64,000 nt of DNA from Streptosporangiales bacterium. GTDB taxonomy: Bacteria; Actinomycetota; Actinomycetes; Streptosporangiales; WHST01. Where the stretch lies: contig WHTA01000017.1 of NCBI GenBank assembly GCA_009379825.1, positions 25,083-89,082 of the forward strand, written 5' to 3'. Below the pieces are notes generated by a model. That model saw only the letters and a list, made by a program, of their open reading frames with translations. It was not told the origin of the DNA and did not search any database. Made by a program: the position numbers and the translations under genes. This document shows, in pieces, positions 17,189 to 26,431 of the stretch (position 1 is its first letter; each line of letters begins with the position of its first letter).

Positions 17189-18430
17189 CTACGCGGTGCG
17201 TTGCGGCGGGCGCGGCGGCGGTGGTTTCACGAACGCCGCGAAGGCGATGGTGCCGACGGGCAGCAGCGCGAGCACGAGCAGCGCCGGCCGGTAGCCGCCG
17301 AGCCAGTCGTGGCCGAGGGAGAGCAGCAACGGCCCCACGGCACTGCCGGCCACGCCCAGGGTGTGCACGACCCCGCGGATCGCGCCGATGTGGGCGAGGC
17401 CGAAGCTGCTCGGGAACGCCGTCGCCTCGATCAGCCGGAAACTGTTGCCGGCGACGCCCATCAGCATGCCGTAGCCGACGGCGGTCACGCCGGGTGTGAC
17501 GTAGCCGGCGGCGACGAGCGCGCCGGCGAGCACCGTGCGGCTGGCGATGATCAGCAGCCGGTCGGAGACGCGGTCGGCGAGGTAGCCGAGCAGCACCGTC
17601 GCCGCCAGACCAGCGACGGTCTGCGGGAGGAAGTTCGCGGCCGCCTCGGTACGCGAGAGACCGCGCTCGCCGAGCAACGCGATCTGGTGGAACGCTGCGG
17701 CCGTGCCCAGCGTGCTGACCATCGTGACGCCGGACGCGACGACCCAGAACATCGGCGTACGCAGCGCTTCGCTCAGTGTCCAGTCGACCGGCGGCAGCCG
17801 GTCGTTGCGCCGCGCCCCCGTCTCCTCCCGTTGCGCGTCGCGCGGGGGTATCCGGCGCGGCAGGCCGAGCAGCGCGAGCGGGATGACGGTGGCCCAGATC
17901 ACCAGCCCCTCGGCGAACCAGATGGTGCGGAATCCGTGCTCCGCGACCAAACCTTCGAGCAGCACCGGCGTCAGCGAGATGCCTGCCGCTCCGACGGCGG
18001 CGGTGATGCCCTGCGCGAAACCACGGCGCCGATGGACGTACAGCGCCACCGCCGTCGTCGCCGCCAGGTTCAGCGCGCCTTGGCCGAGCATGCGGATGCC
18101 GACGAACCCCGCGGTGAGGCCGACGAGGCCCTGCACCAACGACAACCCCATCAGCACGGCGCCGAAGCCCACCGCGACGACCACCATGATGAGGCGCGCA
18201 CCGTACCGGTCGATCGCGCGGCCGAGCAGCGGCATCACACCGGCGCCTACGAGGGTGCCGACCAGGTAGGCCGCCGATACGACCGAACGGCTCAGCTCCA
18301 GGCCGTCGATCAACGGGTCGACGAACGCGGACACGGCGGCGGTCTGGCCGGGCGCGGTCAGGGCGAGGACGAGGGCACTGGTGCCGACGACGCGCGGGAC
18401 GTACCAACGAGACGACGAAGGGTCGGGCAC
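17189..18430 (-). CDS. MFS transporter
   Basis: The 413-residue protein has about 12 hydrophobic segments in two halves and the MFS loop motif GRAIDRYGARL between helices 2 and 3. No substrate can be assigned. The GTG start lies 7 bases after the RF3 stop, so it is the last gene of the MerR-RF3-MFS unit. Confidence 0.88.
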   Translation of the reverse strand: MPDPSSSRWYVPRVVGTSALVLALTAPGQTAAVSAFVDPLIDGLELSRSVVSAAYLVGTLVGAGVMPLLGRAIDRYGARLIMVVVAVGFGAVLMGLSLVQGLVGLTAGFVGIRMLGQGALNLAATTAVALYVHRRRGFAQGITAAVGAAGISLTPVLLEGLVAEHGFRTIWFAEGLVIWATVIPLALLGLPRRIPPRDAQREETGARRNDRLPPVDWTLSEALRTPMFWVVASGVTMVSTLGTAAAFHQIALLGERGLSRTEAAANFLPQTVAGLAATVLLGYLADRVSDRLLIIASRTVLAGALVAAGYVTPGVTAVGYGMLMGVAGNSFRLIEATAFPSSFGLAHIGAIRGVVHTLGVAGSAVGPLLLSLGHDWLGGYRPALLVLALLPVGTIAFAAFVKPPPPRPPQRTA

Positions 18431-18437
18431 GTACGCC

Positions 18438-20060
18438 TTACTCGGTGGTGCGGCCGGCGAGCAGCGGCTCGAGCAGGACGTCCGGGTGGTCGCGCTCGAT
18501 CGAGCGCAGCCGCCAGATGTCCGTGAACAGCGCGAGCAGCGCCCCGTCGGTACGTTCGAACACCTCGACGCCGCGCTGTCGGTCGAGCATGGCGGCGTCC
18601 TCGGCGCGGGTGCGCCGGGCCAGCTGGTAGTCGAGCTGGTCCAGGCGGGCGGGCGCGTTGAACTCGTGCTCCAGCCGGTGCGCGACGACCTCGAACTGCA
18701 TCGGCCCGACCGCCGCGAGCACCGGTGCCGCGGAACCCCGCAGGTCCGAGCGCAGCACCTGCACGACGTTCTCCTGCTCGAGCTGTTCGATGGCGCGCCT
18801 GAACTGCTTCGACTTACCGGTGTCGCTGACCCGCGTCACCGCGAAGTGCTCGGGCGCGAAGCTCGGGATCCCCGGATAGACGACCGGTTTCCCGTCGTAC
18901 AGCGTGTCGCCGATCCGCAGCGCCGACGCGTTCACCAGGCCGACGATGTCACCGGGGTAGGCGACGTCGACGGTGTTGCGCTCACGCCCGAACACCTGCT
19001 GCGCGTACTTGGTGGCGAACGGCTTGCCGCTGGCGGCGTGCGTCACCACCATGCCGCGCTCGAACACCCCGGAGCAGACCCGCATGAACGCCAGCCGGTC
19101 GCGGTGGGCGCGGTCCATGCCCGCTTGCACCTTGAACACGAACCCGCTGAACGCTGCGTCGAGCGGCTGCGCGTTGCCGTCGACGTCGGGACGGGGCGCG
19201 GGCGACGGCGCGATGTCGACGAGGACGTCGAGCAGCTGGCCGACCCCGAAGTTCATTACCGCAGCGCCGAAGAGCACGGGGGTGGTCGTGCCGGCGAGGA
19301 ACGTCGCCTCGTCGTGGTCCTGGTCGGTGGCCGACAGCAGCTCGGCCTCCTCGACCGCGCGGGTCCACTCGGCGCCTTCTTCGGCACGCGCGTACACCGG
19401 CGAGAGGCGCTCCTCGGGTGCCCGGGTCGCGCCGCCCGCGGTACGGGTGAACCGCACGAACTGACCGTCCCTGCGGTCGAGCACGCCACGGAAGGCGCCG
19501 GACTCGCCCACCGGCCAGGTCAACGGGGTCGGGCGCAGCCCGATCCGCTGCTCGATCTCGTCCATCAGGTCGAGGGCGTCGCGGCCGGGCCGGTCCCACT
19601 TGTTCACGAAGGTGACGACCGGGATACCCCGGTACTTGCACACCTCGAACAGCTTCAGCGTCTGCGGTTCCAGGCCCTTGGCGGCGTCGAGCAGCATCAC
19701 CGCGCAGTCGACGGCTGCCAGCACCCGGTAGGTGTCCTCGGAGAAGTCCGCGTGGCCCGGGGTGTCGAGCAGGTTGATCACCACGTCGCGGAACGCGAAC
19801 TGCAGCGCCGCCGACGTGATGGAGATGCCGCGCACCTGCTCCATGGCCATCCAGTCGGACACCACGCCGCGCCTGCCGGACTTGCCGTGCACCGCGCCGG
19901 CCTCCGCGATCACCTCGGCGTGCAGTGCGAGCGCCTCGGTGAGGGTCGACTTGCCGGCGTCCGGGTGGCTGATGACCGCGAAGGTACGCCTGCGGCCAGC
20001 CTCGCGCGCTGCGGCGTCGCGTGAGGTGTGCTGGGTGTGGAGCTCGGAGGAGGCCGTCAC
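18438..20060 (-). CDS. prfC: peptide chain release factor 3
   Basis: RF3 is a translational GTPase that recycles RF1/RF2 after termination. The 540-residue product has the G1 motif SHPDAGKSTLTEA, the RGISITSAA switch I region, DTPGHADFSEDT (G3) and NKWD (G4), then the RF3-type domains II and III. I choose the GTG at 20058-20060, which overlaps the stop of the MerR reading frame and gives the usual RF3 length; the open frame continues upstream within the MerR gene. Confidence 0.93.
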   Translation of the reverse strand: MTASSELHTQHTSRDAAAREAGRRRTFAVISHPDAGKSTLTEALALHAEVIAEAGAVHGKSGRRGVVSDWMAMEQVRGISITSAALQFAFRDVVINLLDTPGHADFSEDTYRVLAAVDCAVMLLDAAKGLEPQTLKLFEVCKYRGIPVVTFVNKWDRPGRDALDLMDEIEQRIGLRPTPLTWPVGESGAFRGVLDRRDGQFVRFTRTAGGATRAPEERLSPVYARAEEGAEWTRAVEEAELLSATDQDHDEATFLAGTTTPVLFGAAVMNFGVGQLLDVLVDIAPSPAPRPDVDGNAQPLDAAFSGFVFKVQAGMDRAHRDRLAFMRVCSGVFERGMVVTHAASGKPFATKYAQQVFGRERNTVDVAYPGDIVGLVNASALRIGDTLYDGKPVVYPGIPSFAPEHFAVTRVSDTGKSKQFRRAIEQLEQENVVQVLRSDLRGSAAPVLAAVGPMQFEVVAHRLEHEFNAPARLDQLDYQLARRTRAEDAAMLDRQRGVEVFERTDGALLALFTDIWRLRSIERDHPDVLLEPLLAGRTTE

Positions 20061-20469
20061 GAACGCGACTCCGCGGCTCGCGCCCGCCGGCGCTGCCTGC
20101 CCATCTCGCTCCTCAGCTGCCCGGCGAAGTCCTCCGCGGTCTCCAGCTGCTCCCGCAGGGCGACGCACCGCCGTTCGACGGCGTCGCGGTACATCGCCAG
20201 CCGGCGACGAGCTCACGGCGGCGCTCCTCGGCGACCGGTCGTTCCGCGGCGAGCTCGTCGAGGACCTCGAACAGACCACGTACCTCGTCGAGGGAGAACT
20301 CCAGCGGCTTCATCCGCTTCGCCAGCAGCAGCCGCTCGACGTCACCGTCGGTGTACAGACGGAACCCACCTTGGCTGCGCGCCGACGGCACCACGAGATC
20401 GATCTCTTCGTAGTACCTGATGGTGCGCAAACTGAGCCCGGTGCGTTCGGCGACCTCGCCGATCTGCAT
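20057..20469 (-). pseudogene. MerR family regulator with a single-base frameshift
   Basis: The first 90 residues are a normal MerR helix-turn-helix and start of the dimer helix (MQIGEVAERTGLSLRTIRYY). At about 20200 the frame shifts: the intact reading needs one extra base, after which translation continues as AMYRDAVERRCVALREQL to a stop at 20057-20059 that overlaps the RF3 start. As written, the protein ends out of frame at 20113. It is either a real lesion or a one-base sequence error. The ATG at 20469 has a G-rich RBS. Confidence 0.75.
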
Positions 20470-20534
20470 GTGCCCCCCGTCAACCACCGCGGTGCGTTCC
20501 TCCTCGCCTGCTCACGTCCAACGCCGAACCGCGC

Positions 20535-20564
20535 CAACTCTACCTTGACGTGAGGGTAGAGTTG
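20535..20564. promoter_or_regulatory. 10-bp perfect inverted repeat, MerR-type operator
   Basis: The arms CAACTCTACC (20535-20544) and GGTAGAGTTG (20555-20564) flank TTGACGTGAG. Long dyads of this form overlapping the promoter spacer are typical of MerR-family autoregulated promoters. It lies 66 bases upstream of the MerR ATG and 13 bases past the stop of the next gene. Confidence 0.65.
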
Positions 20565-20576
20565 CGGCCGGCTCGG

Positions 20577-22217
20577 TCAGTGGCCGCGGAACGCTTCCTC
20601 CAGCCACCAGGAGCCGTGGGCGGACGGCACCTTCGCGTCGATCAGCAGCGGTTCGCCGCGCTGGCCGGCCAGCCAGCCGCTTACGGGGGCGAGGTCGGCC
20701 GGCTGCCGTACGGTGATCGCCTGCCAGCCGTAGCCACGGGCGACGGCGGCGATGTCGGTGTCGGGGAACCGTACGGTGGCGAGCTCGTGCCCGTCCGGGC
20801 CGAAGTGGTGGACCTCGGCGCCGTACGCGGCGTCGTTGTACACGACGGCGACCATGGGCAGCCGCAACCTGGCGACCGTCTCCAGTTCCGCTGCGCTCAT
20901 CAGGGCACCGCCGTCGCCGAGCGCGGCGACCGGCAGCCGCTGCGGTTGTGCGAGCGCCGCGCCGACGGCGGTGGCGAGACCCAGCCCGATCGACTGGAAC
21001 GCCTGGGTGAAGCAGAACCCGAACTCGTCCGGCACCGACAGGAACATGCTCGGGTAGCCCATGAAGTTGCCCGAGTCGACGGCGACGACGCGGTCCGCCG
21101 GCAGCAGGTCGTCGAGCGCGACGGTGAGCGTGCGCGGGTCGATGTGGTCGCCGGTCGACTCGTCGTCGTACGGCACGTCGCGCCAGCGCCCCTCGGCCGC
21201 GATCCGCTGCCGGACGGCGTCGGTGCGGTAGCCGGTGGGGGCCTCGCCGTCGGCGACTGCCGTGCCGGCCGCCTTCGCCGCCTCAACGACCGAACCGCGC
21301 ACGCCGAGGTGGATGTCGCGGTGGGCACCGAGCGCCGACTCGTCCACGTCGACCTGCACGACGGTCGCATCGGGCGCGATGAGCGTGCCGTGCCGCATCG
21401 TCCACATGTTGAGCGCACATCCCCAGCCGACGACGAGGTCGGCGTCCTGGATCAGCTCCACCGCCAGCGGTGTGGCGAAGCCACCGGAGACGTCCAGCGA
21501 CCACGGGCTGCCGTTGAAGAGTCCCTTGGCCACCGCGCTCGTCGCGAGCAGTGCACCGCTGTGCCCGGCCAGCTCCTCGAGCGCCGCACGACTGCCAGGC
21601 AACCGCGCGCCGCGGCCGGCGACGAACACCGGGCGCTGCGCTCGCCGCAGCGCGGCCACCAGCGCGTCGAGATCCGCGGCGGACGGCTCGACCGCAGGCG
21701 GCAGCGGCCGGATCGGCTCCGACAGCCCACCGCCGGCCTGCTCGGCCTGCACCGGAAGCGGCAGGTTGAGCACCACCGTACGGCGGTCGCGCACGGCGGT
21801 GTCGTACGCGGCGGCCGCCACCTGCACGGCGTCGGCGGCGGACGTCACCCGCATCGGCGTCGCCCCGACCGACGTCGCAAGGGCGGCCTGGTCGACGTAG
21901 AAGTTCGACTTCGGCTCGGTGACGTCGGCGGCGAGGACGACAAGCGGCGTGCGGCTCTTGGCGGCCTCGGCTATGCCGGTCATCGCGTTGGTGAGGCCAC
22001 AGCCCTGGTGTACGGACACCGCCGCGACCCGCCCGCTCATCCGCGCGTACGCGTCCGCCATGGTCGCCGCGCCGCCCTCGTGGCGCGCGGCGACGAACCG
22101 CGCGCCCGCGTCGACCAGGGCGTTGGTCAGGTGGAAGTTGCCCGACCCCACCACGCCGAAGACATGGTCCACGCCCAGGCCCGCGAGGGTGCGGCCGACG
22201 GCCGCGGCGACGTGCAT
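20577..22217 (-). CDS. thiamine diphosphate-dependent enzyme (acetolactate synthase/decarboxylase-like)
   Basis: The 546-residue protein has the three ThDP-enzyme domains. The catalytic Glu is in ARHEGGAATMADAYAR near residue 45, and the ThDP/Mg motif is GDGGALMSAAELETVARL followed by YNDAAYG. The family covers acetolactate synthases, benzoylformate and indolepyruvate decarboxylases and oxalyl-CoA decarboxylases; residues seen here do not settle which. It follows the cyclase-family gene by 5 bases and probably shares its pathway. Confidence 0.88.
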   Translation of the reverse strand: MHVAAAVGRTLAGLGVDHVFGVVGSGNFHLTNALVDAGARFVAARHEGGAATMADAYARMSGRVAAVSVHQGCGLTNAMTGIAEAAKSRTPLVVLAADVTEPKSNFYVDQAALATSVGATPMRVTSAADAVQVAAAAYDTAVRDRRTVVLNLPLPVQAEQAGGGLSEPIRPLPPAVEPSAADLDALVAALRRAQRPVFVAGRGARLPGSRAALEELAGHSGALLATSAVAKGLFNGSPWSLDVSGGFATPLAVELIQDADLVVGWGCALNMWTMRHGTLIAPDATVVQVDVDESALGAHRDIHLGVRGSVVEAAKAAGTAVADGEAPTGYRTDAVRQRIAAEGRWRDVPYDDESTGDHIDPRTLTVALDDLLPADRVVAVDSGNFMGYPSMFLSVPDEFGFCFTQAFQSIGLGLATAVGAALAQPQRLPVAALGDGGALMSAAELETVARLRLPMVAVVYNDAAYGAEVHHFGPDGHELATVRFPDTDIAAVARGYGWQAITVRQPADLAPVSGWLAGQRGEPLLIDAKVPSAHGSWWLEEAFRGH

Positions 22218-22222
22218 CGGCG

Positions 22223-22996
22223 TCAGTGTTCGACGAGCGCGAGCACCCGCGCCGGGCTACCCGAGCCGCCGGCGATGCGCAACGGGCTGGCGACGATGAC
22301 CGCGCCGTTCGGCGGCAGCTTGGCCAGGTTCTGCAGCTGGGTGAGGCCGTACTTGCCGGCCCCGTGCATCAGGTTGTGGCACGGGAACATCGGCTCGAAC
22401 CCGCCGGCCGCGCCCGCGTCGGTGCCGACGGTCTCCGTGCCCAGCCCGATCACCGGGGCCTCCTCGGCCAACCAGCGCGCGCACTCCGCGGACAGGCCGG
22501 GGGTGTGCGGACCGCTCTCGTCGGCGTTGAGGAACTCCTCCTGCGAGCGCGACCTGGCGTCCCAGCCGGTGCGGAACAGCAGCCAGCCACCGGCGGGCAA
22601 CGGCCCGTGCGCCTGCTCCCACGCCCTGACGTGGTCGATCTCGAGCAGGAAGTCGGGGTTCGCCGCGACCTCGGCGGAGAAGTCGAGCACCGCGGCGGGC
22701 GCGACGAGCTTGCCCGCCGGCACCGACGCGATGTCCTCACCACCCTTGCCGGAGATCCAGTGGTTCGGCGCGTCGAAGTGCGTGCCGGTGTGCTCACCGG
22801 TGCGGAAGTTGTTCCAGTACCAGGCGGGGCCGCGGTCGTCGTAGCTGCTGATCTCCTGCAACTCGAACGTGGCGGTCTGGCCGAACTGCGGCGGCAGCTG
22901 GAGGATCGGGGTCTCACTGGTCAGCGGCGCAGTGAGGTCGACGACCTCGATCGACCCGGCTGACATCGCGCTGAGGAAGTCTTGCAGGACCGGCAT
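22223..22996 (-). CDS. cyclase family protein (kynurenine formamidase-like metal hydrolase)
   Basis: The 257-residue protein carries the cyclase signature HTGTHFDAPNHW, in which the His/Asp residues bind a divalent metal in KynB-type N-formylkynurenine formamidases and isatin hydrolases. A second arylformamidase candidate, of the alpha/beta-hydrolase type, lies in the kynurenine operon at 38597. Here the neighbours are a ThDP enzyme and an antiporter, so another amide or lactam substrate is possible. Confidence 0.85.
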   Translation of the reverse strand: MPVLQDFLSAMSAGSIEVVDLTAPLTSETPILQLPPQFGQTATFELQEISSYDDRGPAWYWNNFRTGEHTGTHFDAPNHWISGKGGEDIASVPAGKLVAPAAVLDFSAEVAANPDFLLEIDHVRAWEQAHGPLPAGGWLLFRTGWDARSRSQEEFLNADESGPHTPGLSAECARWLAEEAPVIGLGTETVGTDAGAAGGFEPMFPCHNLMHGAGKYGLTQLQNLAKLPPNGAVIVASPLRIAGGSGSPARVLALVEH

Positions 22997-23054
22997 GCTG
23001 GTCTCCCGCTCTACGGTTTGACGCTGTCACGGTATGGCGCGGCACCGACTCCCA

Positions 23055-24512
23055 TCAACCGCGCTCTTCCGCTGTGACGGAATCATCGGCCTCGTCGGCG
23101 AGGATCTTGCGCTCCTCGTCGTACGCCTCGTCCGTCATCCGGTCCCTGCCCCAGCCGGTGAGCACCGCAACCCAGAAGACGAGCATCAGCGCCCAGCAGT
23201 ACACGACGTACGGCACCAGGTGCACCGGGTCGAAGTTCTGCAGGTTCGCGTCCTTCACGGTGTCGGCGGCGAGTGCGAACGGGATGAGCACCGCGACGCT
23301 GTACGGGACGAACCCGAGGATCGTCGTGGAAGCCGCGTCGAGCAGGTTGCCCCGCCGCCACGGCGCGATCTTGAACGAGTTGCCCAGCCGGCGCACGTAC
23401 GGCCCGAGCATCACCATCGTCGGCGTGCCCGCGGTCGTGAGCACGTTGATACCCAGCGCCAGCCCGTACATCGTCACCTCGGCGCTGCGTGGGCCCTTGG
23501 CGATCCGCTGTGACTTCTCCACCAGCCAGTCGATCAGGCCGCCGGCCTGGAACGTGCCGATCATGCCCATCAGGAAGATGGTGAACACGGCGATACCGAC
23601 GAAGCCCATCATGCCGTCGACGATCACGCCGCTCGCGGTGAACGTCTCGCCGTCGACGGTCAGCACGTCACCCCAGCCAAGCAGGCCGGTCGCCAGCCCG
23701 AGCACCAGGCCGAACGCCGTACTCACCAACAGTGCCGAGACGAAGTGCCACCGCAGGATCATGAGCACCATCAGCAGTAACGGTGCGAGCAGCATGATCA
23801 GGCCGCCCGGGGTGGCCTCCACACCGCCGCGGCTCTCCCCTGCGGGGCCGAAGAGGCCGACAGCCACGTAGCCGGCGAGCGTCACCACGGCAGCGACCGC
23901 GGCGTATTTCAACCGCGAGCGCACGGCCGTGGGCACGTCGACGCCCTGCGAGTAGGCAGACACGATGGTGGTGTCGGAGACCGGTGCGAGGTTGTCGCCG
24001 ATGAACGCACCACCGAGGATCGCGCCGACGAGGAACAGCGGGTCCGCGCCGATGGAGAAGCCGGCGGGGAACAGGATGGGCGTGACGGCGAGGATGGTGC
24101 CGATCGAGGTGCCCGTCGAGATGGACAGGATCGCCGTGGCGACGAACGCGAGCAGCGGCACCCACGCCGCACTCAGCCCGATGGCCGCGGCGACCCAGAC
24201 CAGGCCGTCGATCACGCCGGTCTCGTTCAGCAGCTTGCCGAAGACACCGGCGAGGAACCAGGCGAGCAGGATCACCGCGAGCATCGGCGACGCGATGCCC
24301 TGGATGAGCGCGTCGACGTACGCCTGCCTGCTCTTGGCGAGCAGCAGCCCGACGAACAGCCCGGCGAGGACCATCGGCCAGAACGCCTCGGGTAACGCGA
24401 GCCCCTTGAAGCCGAGCACCAGGATGCCAGCCAGCATCACGAGGAACGGCACGAACAACATCGGCATCCCGCCCCACAGCTGGAGGCGGGGCGGCGTCAC
24501 CTGACCGGGCAT
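23055..24512 (-). CDS. NhaC-type Na+/H+ antiporter family transporter
   Basis: The 485-residue protein has about 11-12 transmembrane helices and the NhaC motif GDNLAPVSDTTIVSAYSQ. Relatives exchange Na+ for protons or organic anions (malate/lactate type). The ATG at 24512 has GGAAGG upstream; the open frame runs further into the divergent regulator region. It heads the unit with the cyclase (58 bases later) and ThDP enzyme, so uptake or efflux of their substrate is plausible. Confidence 0.88.
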   Translation of the reverse strand: MPGQVTPPRLQLWGGMPMLFVPFLVMLAGILVLGFKGLALPEAFWPMVLAGLFVGLLLAKSRQAYVDALIQGIASPMLAVILLAWFLAGVFGKLLNETGVIDGLVWVAAAIGLSAAWVPLLAFVATAILSISTGTSIGTILAVTPILFPAGFSIGADPLFLVGAILGGAFIGDNLAPVSDTTIVSAYSQGVDVPTAVRSRLKYAAVAAVVTLAGYVAVGLFGPAGESRGGVEATPGGLIMLLAPLLLMVLMILRWHFVSALLVSTAFGLVLGLATGLLGWGDVLTVDGETFTASGVIVDGMMGFVGIAVFTIFLMGMIGTFQAGGLIDWLVEKSQRIAKGPRSAEVTMYGLALGINVLTTAGTPTMVMLGPYVRRLGNSFKIAPWRRGNLLDAASTTILGFVPYSVAVLIPFALAADTVKDANLQNFDPVHLVPYVVYCWALMLVFWVAVLTGWGRDRMTDEAYDEERKILADEADDSVTAEERG

Positions 24513-24552
24513 GACTTCGCCTTCCACGAGCGGCGAGATTGACCAGAATTTT

Positions 24553-24562
24553 GATACTGCTA
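24553..24562 (+). promoter_or_regulatory. GATACTGCTA motif in the divergent antiporter/regulator promoter
   Basis: This AT-rich patch in otherwise high-GC DNA contains GATACTGCTA. A 9-of-10 match, GAAACTGCTA, occurs at 25235-25244 just before the class V PLP enzyme start. The two sites flank the XRE-cupin regulator gene, so it may bind both. Confidence 0.4.
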
Positions 24563-24642
24563 AAAGCGTACGTGGGAATGTAAGCGCGATACCGTGCACT
24601 GTCAATGACGGACAACGGACCGTCGGGCGAGGAGGCTGCAGC

Positions 24643-25179
24643 GTGGTCGAGATGCGGGTGCGAGCGGTACGCACCGAACGCGGCATGACGCTGACCGAGC
24701 TCGCCAAGCGCACCGGCCTGTCCCCCGGCCTGATCAGCCAGGTCGAGCGCGGGCATACCAACCCGAGCCTGGAGACGCTGCGACGCGTCGCGGAAGCACT
24801 CGAGGTGCCCATCTTCAGCCTGTTCGACCAGGAGGCCGTGGACAGCGCCGCGGTCGTCACGCGCGAGCGCCGGATGCTCGTCCGCTCCCCGCATGGCGGC
24901 ATCACGTACACCCGGGTCTCGCCGGGCGTCGGCCGGCTCGAGGTGCTCGAGGGCACACTCGAACCCGGTGGTGTCTCGGCACCGGAGCCGTGGAGCCATC
25001 CCTCGGAGGAGTGCGTGGTCGTGCTCCGCGGCGAGCTCGTCGTCGAGGTGGACGGCAAGGAGCATCCGCTGGCGGTCGGCGACAGCTGCTACTTCGACTC
25101 GCGCCGCCCACACCGGTACTGCAACCGCTCGACGGAGCGCGCGACGTTCCTCGTCACCGTCACGCCGCCGAGCTACTGA
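24643..25179 (+). CDS. XRE family regulator with C-terminal cupin domain
   Basis: The 178-residue protein joins an N-terminal helix-turn-helix (MTLTELAKRTGLSPGLISQV) to a cupin barrel (residues about 105-175, with HPSEECVVVLRGEL and RRPHRYCN). I choose the GTG at 24643, which has GCGAGGAGG upstream; earlier codons fall in the promoter region. It is divergent from the antiporter operon and 78 bases before the class V enzyme gene. Confidence 0.9.
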   Translation: MVEMRVRAVRTERGMTLTELAKRTGLSPGLISQVERGHTNPSLETLRRVAEALEVPIFSLFDQEAVDSAAVVTRERRMLVRSPHGGITYTRVSPGVGRLEVLEGTLEPGGVSAPEPWSHPSEECVVVLRGELVVEVDGKEHPLAVGDSCYFDSRRPHRYCNRSTERATFLVTVTPPSY

Positions 25180-25234
25180 CGGCCGCCGCTTGACCGGCAC
25201 CGAGGCCGACGGCATGCTGGAATTTAGTATTTGT

Positions 25235-25244
25235 GAAACTGCTA
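25235..25244 (+). promoter_or_regulatory. GAAACTGCTA motif upstream of the class V PLP enzyme
   Basis: This matches the motif at 24553-24562 at 9 of 10 positions and lies 13 bases before the GTG start, overlapping the region just before the GGGGGAGG ribosome-binding site. It could act as an operator for the XRE-cupin protein. Confidence 0.35.
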
Positions 25245-25257
25245 CGGGGGAGGTCTC

Positions 25258-26418
25258 GTGCCCGGTGCCACGCCTGCCGACGCCGATTCGCCGGCGCGCT
25301 TCAGGGACCGGTTCCCTTCGCTCACCGACACCGTGCACCTGGCCAGCTGCAGCCAGGGCGCCGCGTCGACCGACCTCTCCGCCGCACTGCTCGAGTTCCA
25401 GCACACCATGCGGGAGTACGGCGCGCCCTGGGATCGCTGGATGGCGGAGGTGGCACGGGCGCGGCAGCTGTTCGCGGAGCTGATCGGCGCGCACCCCGAC
25501 GAGGTCGCCGTCGTGCCGTGCGCGTCGGACGGGGCGTTCCAGATCGCCTCGACGTACGGCTGGCAGGAGCGCCCGCGGATCGTCACCACCGACATGGAGT
25601 TCCCCTCCATCGCGCACGTCTGGCTGGCACAGCGGCCGCGCGGCGCGGAGGTCGTCCACCTGCCCGACCGCGACGGCACGCTGCCCGCAGAGGACTTCGC
25701 CGCGGCCCTGGGCGACCGGGTGTCGCTGGTGTCGGTGCCGCTCGCGTCGTACCGCAATGGCGCGCGGCTGCCGGTGGCCGACGTGGTCGGCATGGCGCAC
25801 GACGCGGGCGCGCGGGTGTTCGTGGACGCCTACCAGGCCGCCGGTGTGCTGCCGATCGACGTGCGTGAGCTCGACTGCGACTACCTGGTCGCGGGTGCGC
25901 TGAAGTACCTGCTGGGCATCCCGGGGATCGCGTTCCTCTACGTGCGCGGCGGCCTCACCGACGAGGTGCCGCCGCAACTCACCGGGTGGTTCGCGCAGTC
26001 CGACCCGTACGCGTTCGACCCGCGCACACTCGACCTCGCACCGACGGCGAGGCGGTTCGAGACCGGCACGCCGTCGATCCCGTCCGCGTATGGCGCGGTC
26101 GCCGGCATGCGGTGCCTGGCCCGCGCCGACCAGGCGGCGGTGTGGCAACACGTCGGCGAGCTGGCGACGGACCTGCACGAGTCGCTCGCCCGCGCCGGCG
26201 AGCAGCTGTGGTCGCCGGCCGAGCCCGCCCTGCGCGGCGCCCAGGTCGCCATCGTCGACGAGCAGCCGACCGAGCTCGCGGCGTACCTCGCCAACCGCCG
26301 GATCGCCACCAGCCCGCGCGGTCACGTGCTGCGGCTGTCGCTGCACTACTACAACGACCACAGCGACGTCGCGAAGGTCTGCGAGGCCATCGCCGACTAC
26401 CGCAAGCACCGCGCCTGA
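25258..26418 (+). CDS. class V aminotransferase-fold PLP enzyme
   Basis: The 386-residue protein has the fold of cysteine desulfurases and kynureninases. The PLP-site Asp is in FVDAYQAAGVLPIDV and the Schiff-base Lys in YLVAGALKYLLGIPG. The active-site loop cysteine of desulfurases is not evident. The GTG start follows CGGGGGAGG at 5 bases. Reaction unknown: transamination, C-S or C-N lyase and epimerase roles all exist in this group. The gene ends 13 bases from the convergent monooxygenase gene. Confidence 0.85.
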   Translation: MPGATPADADSPARFRDRFPSLTDTVHLASCSQGAASTDLSAALLEFQHTMREYGAPWDRWMAEVARARQLFAELIGAHPDEVAVVPCASDGAFQIASTYGWQERPRIVTTDMEFPSIAHVWLAQRPRGAEVVHLPDRDGTLPAEDFAAALGDRVSLVSVPLASYRNGARLPVADVVGMAHDAGARVFVDAYQAAGVLPIDVRELDCDYLVAGALKYLLGIPGIAFLYVRGGLTDEVPPQLTGWFAQSDPYAFDPRTLDLAPTARRFETGTPSIPSAYGAVAGMRCLARADQAAVWQHVGELATDLHESLARAGEQLWSPAEPALRGAQVAIVDEQPTELAAYLANRRIATSPRGHVLRLSLHYYNDHSDVAKVCEAIADYRKHRA

Positions 26419-26431
26419 CATCCGGCCCGCG

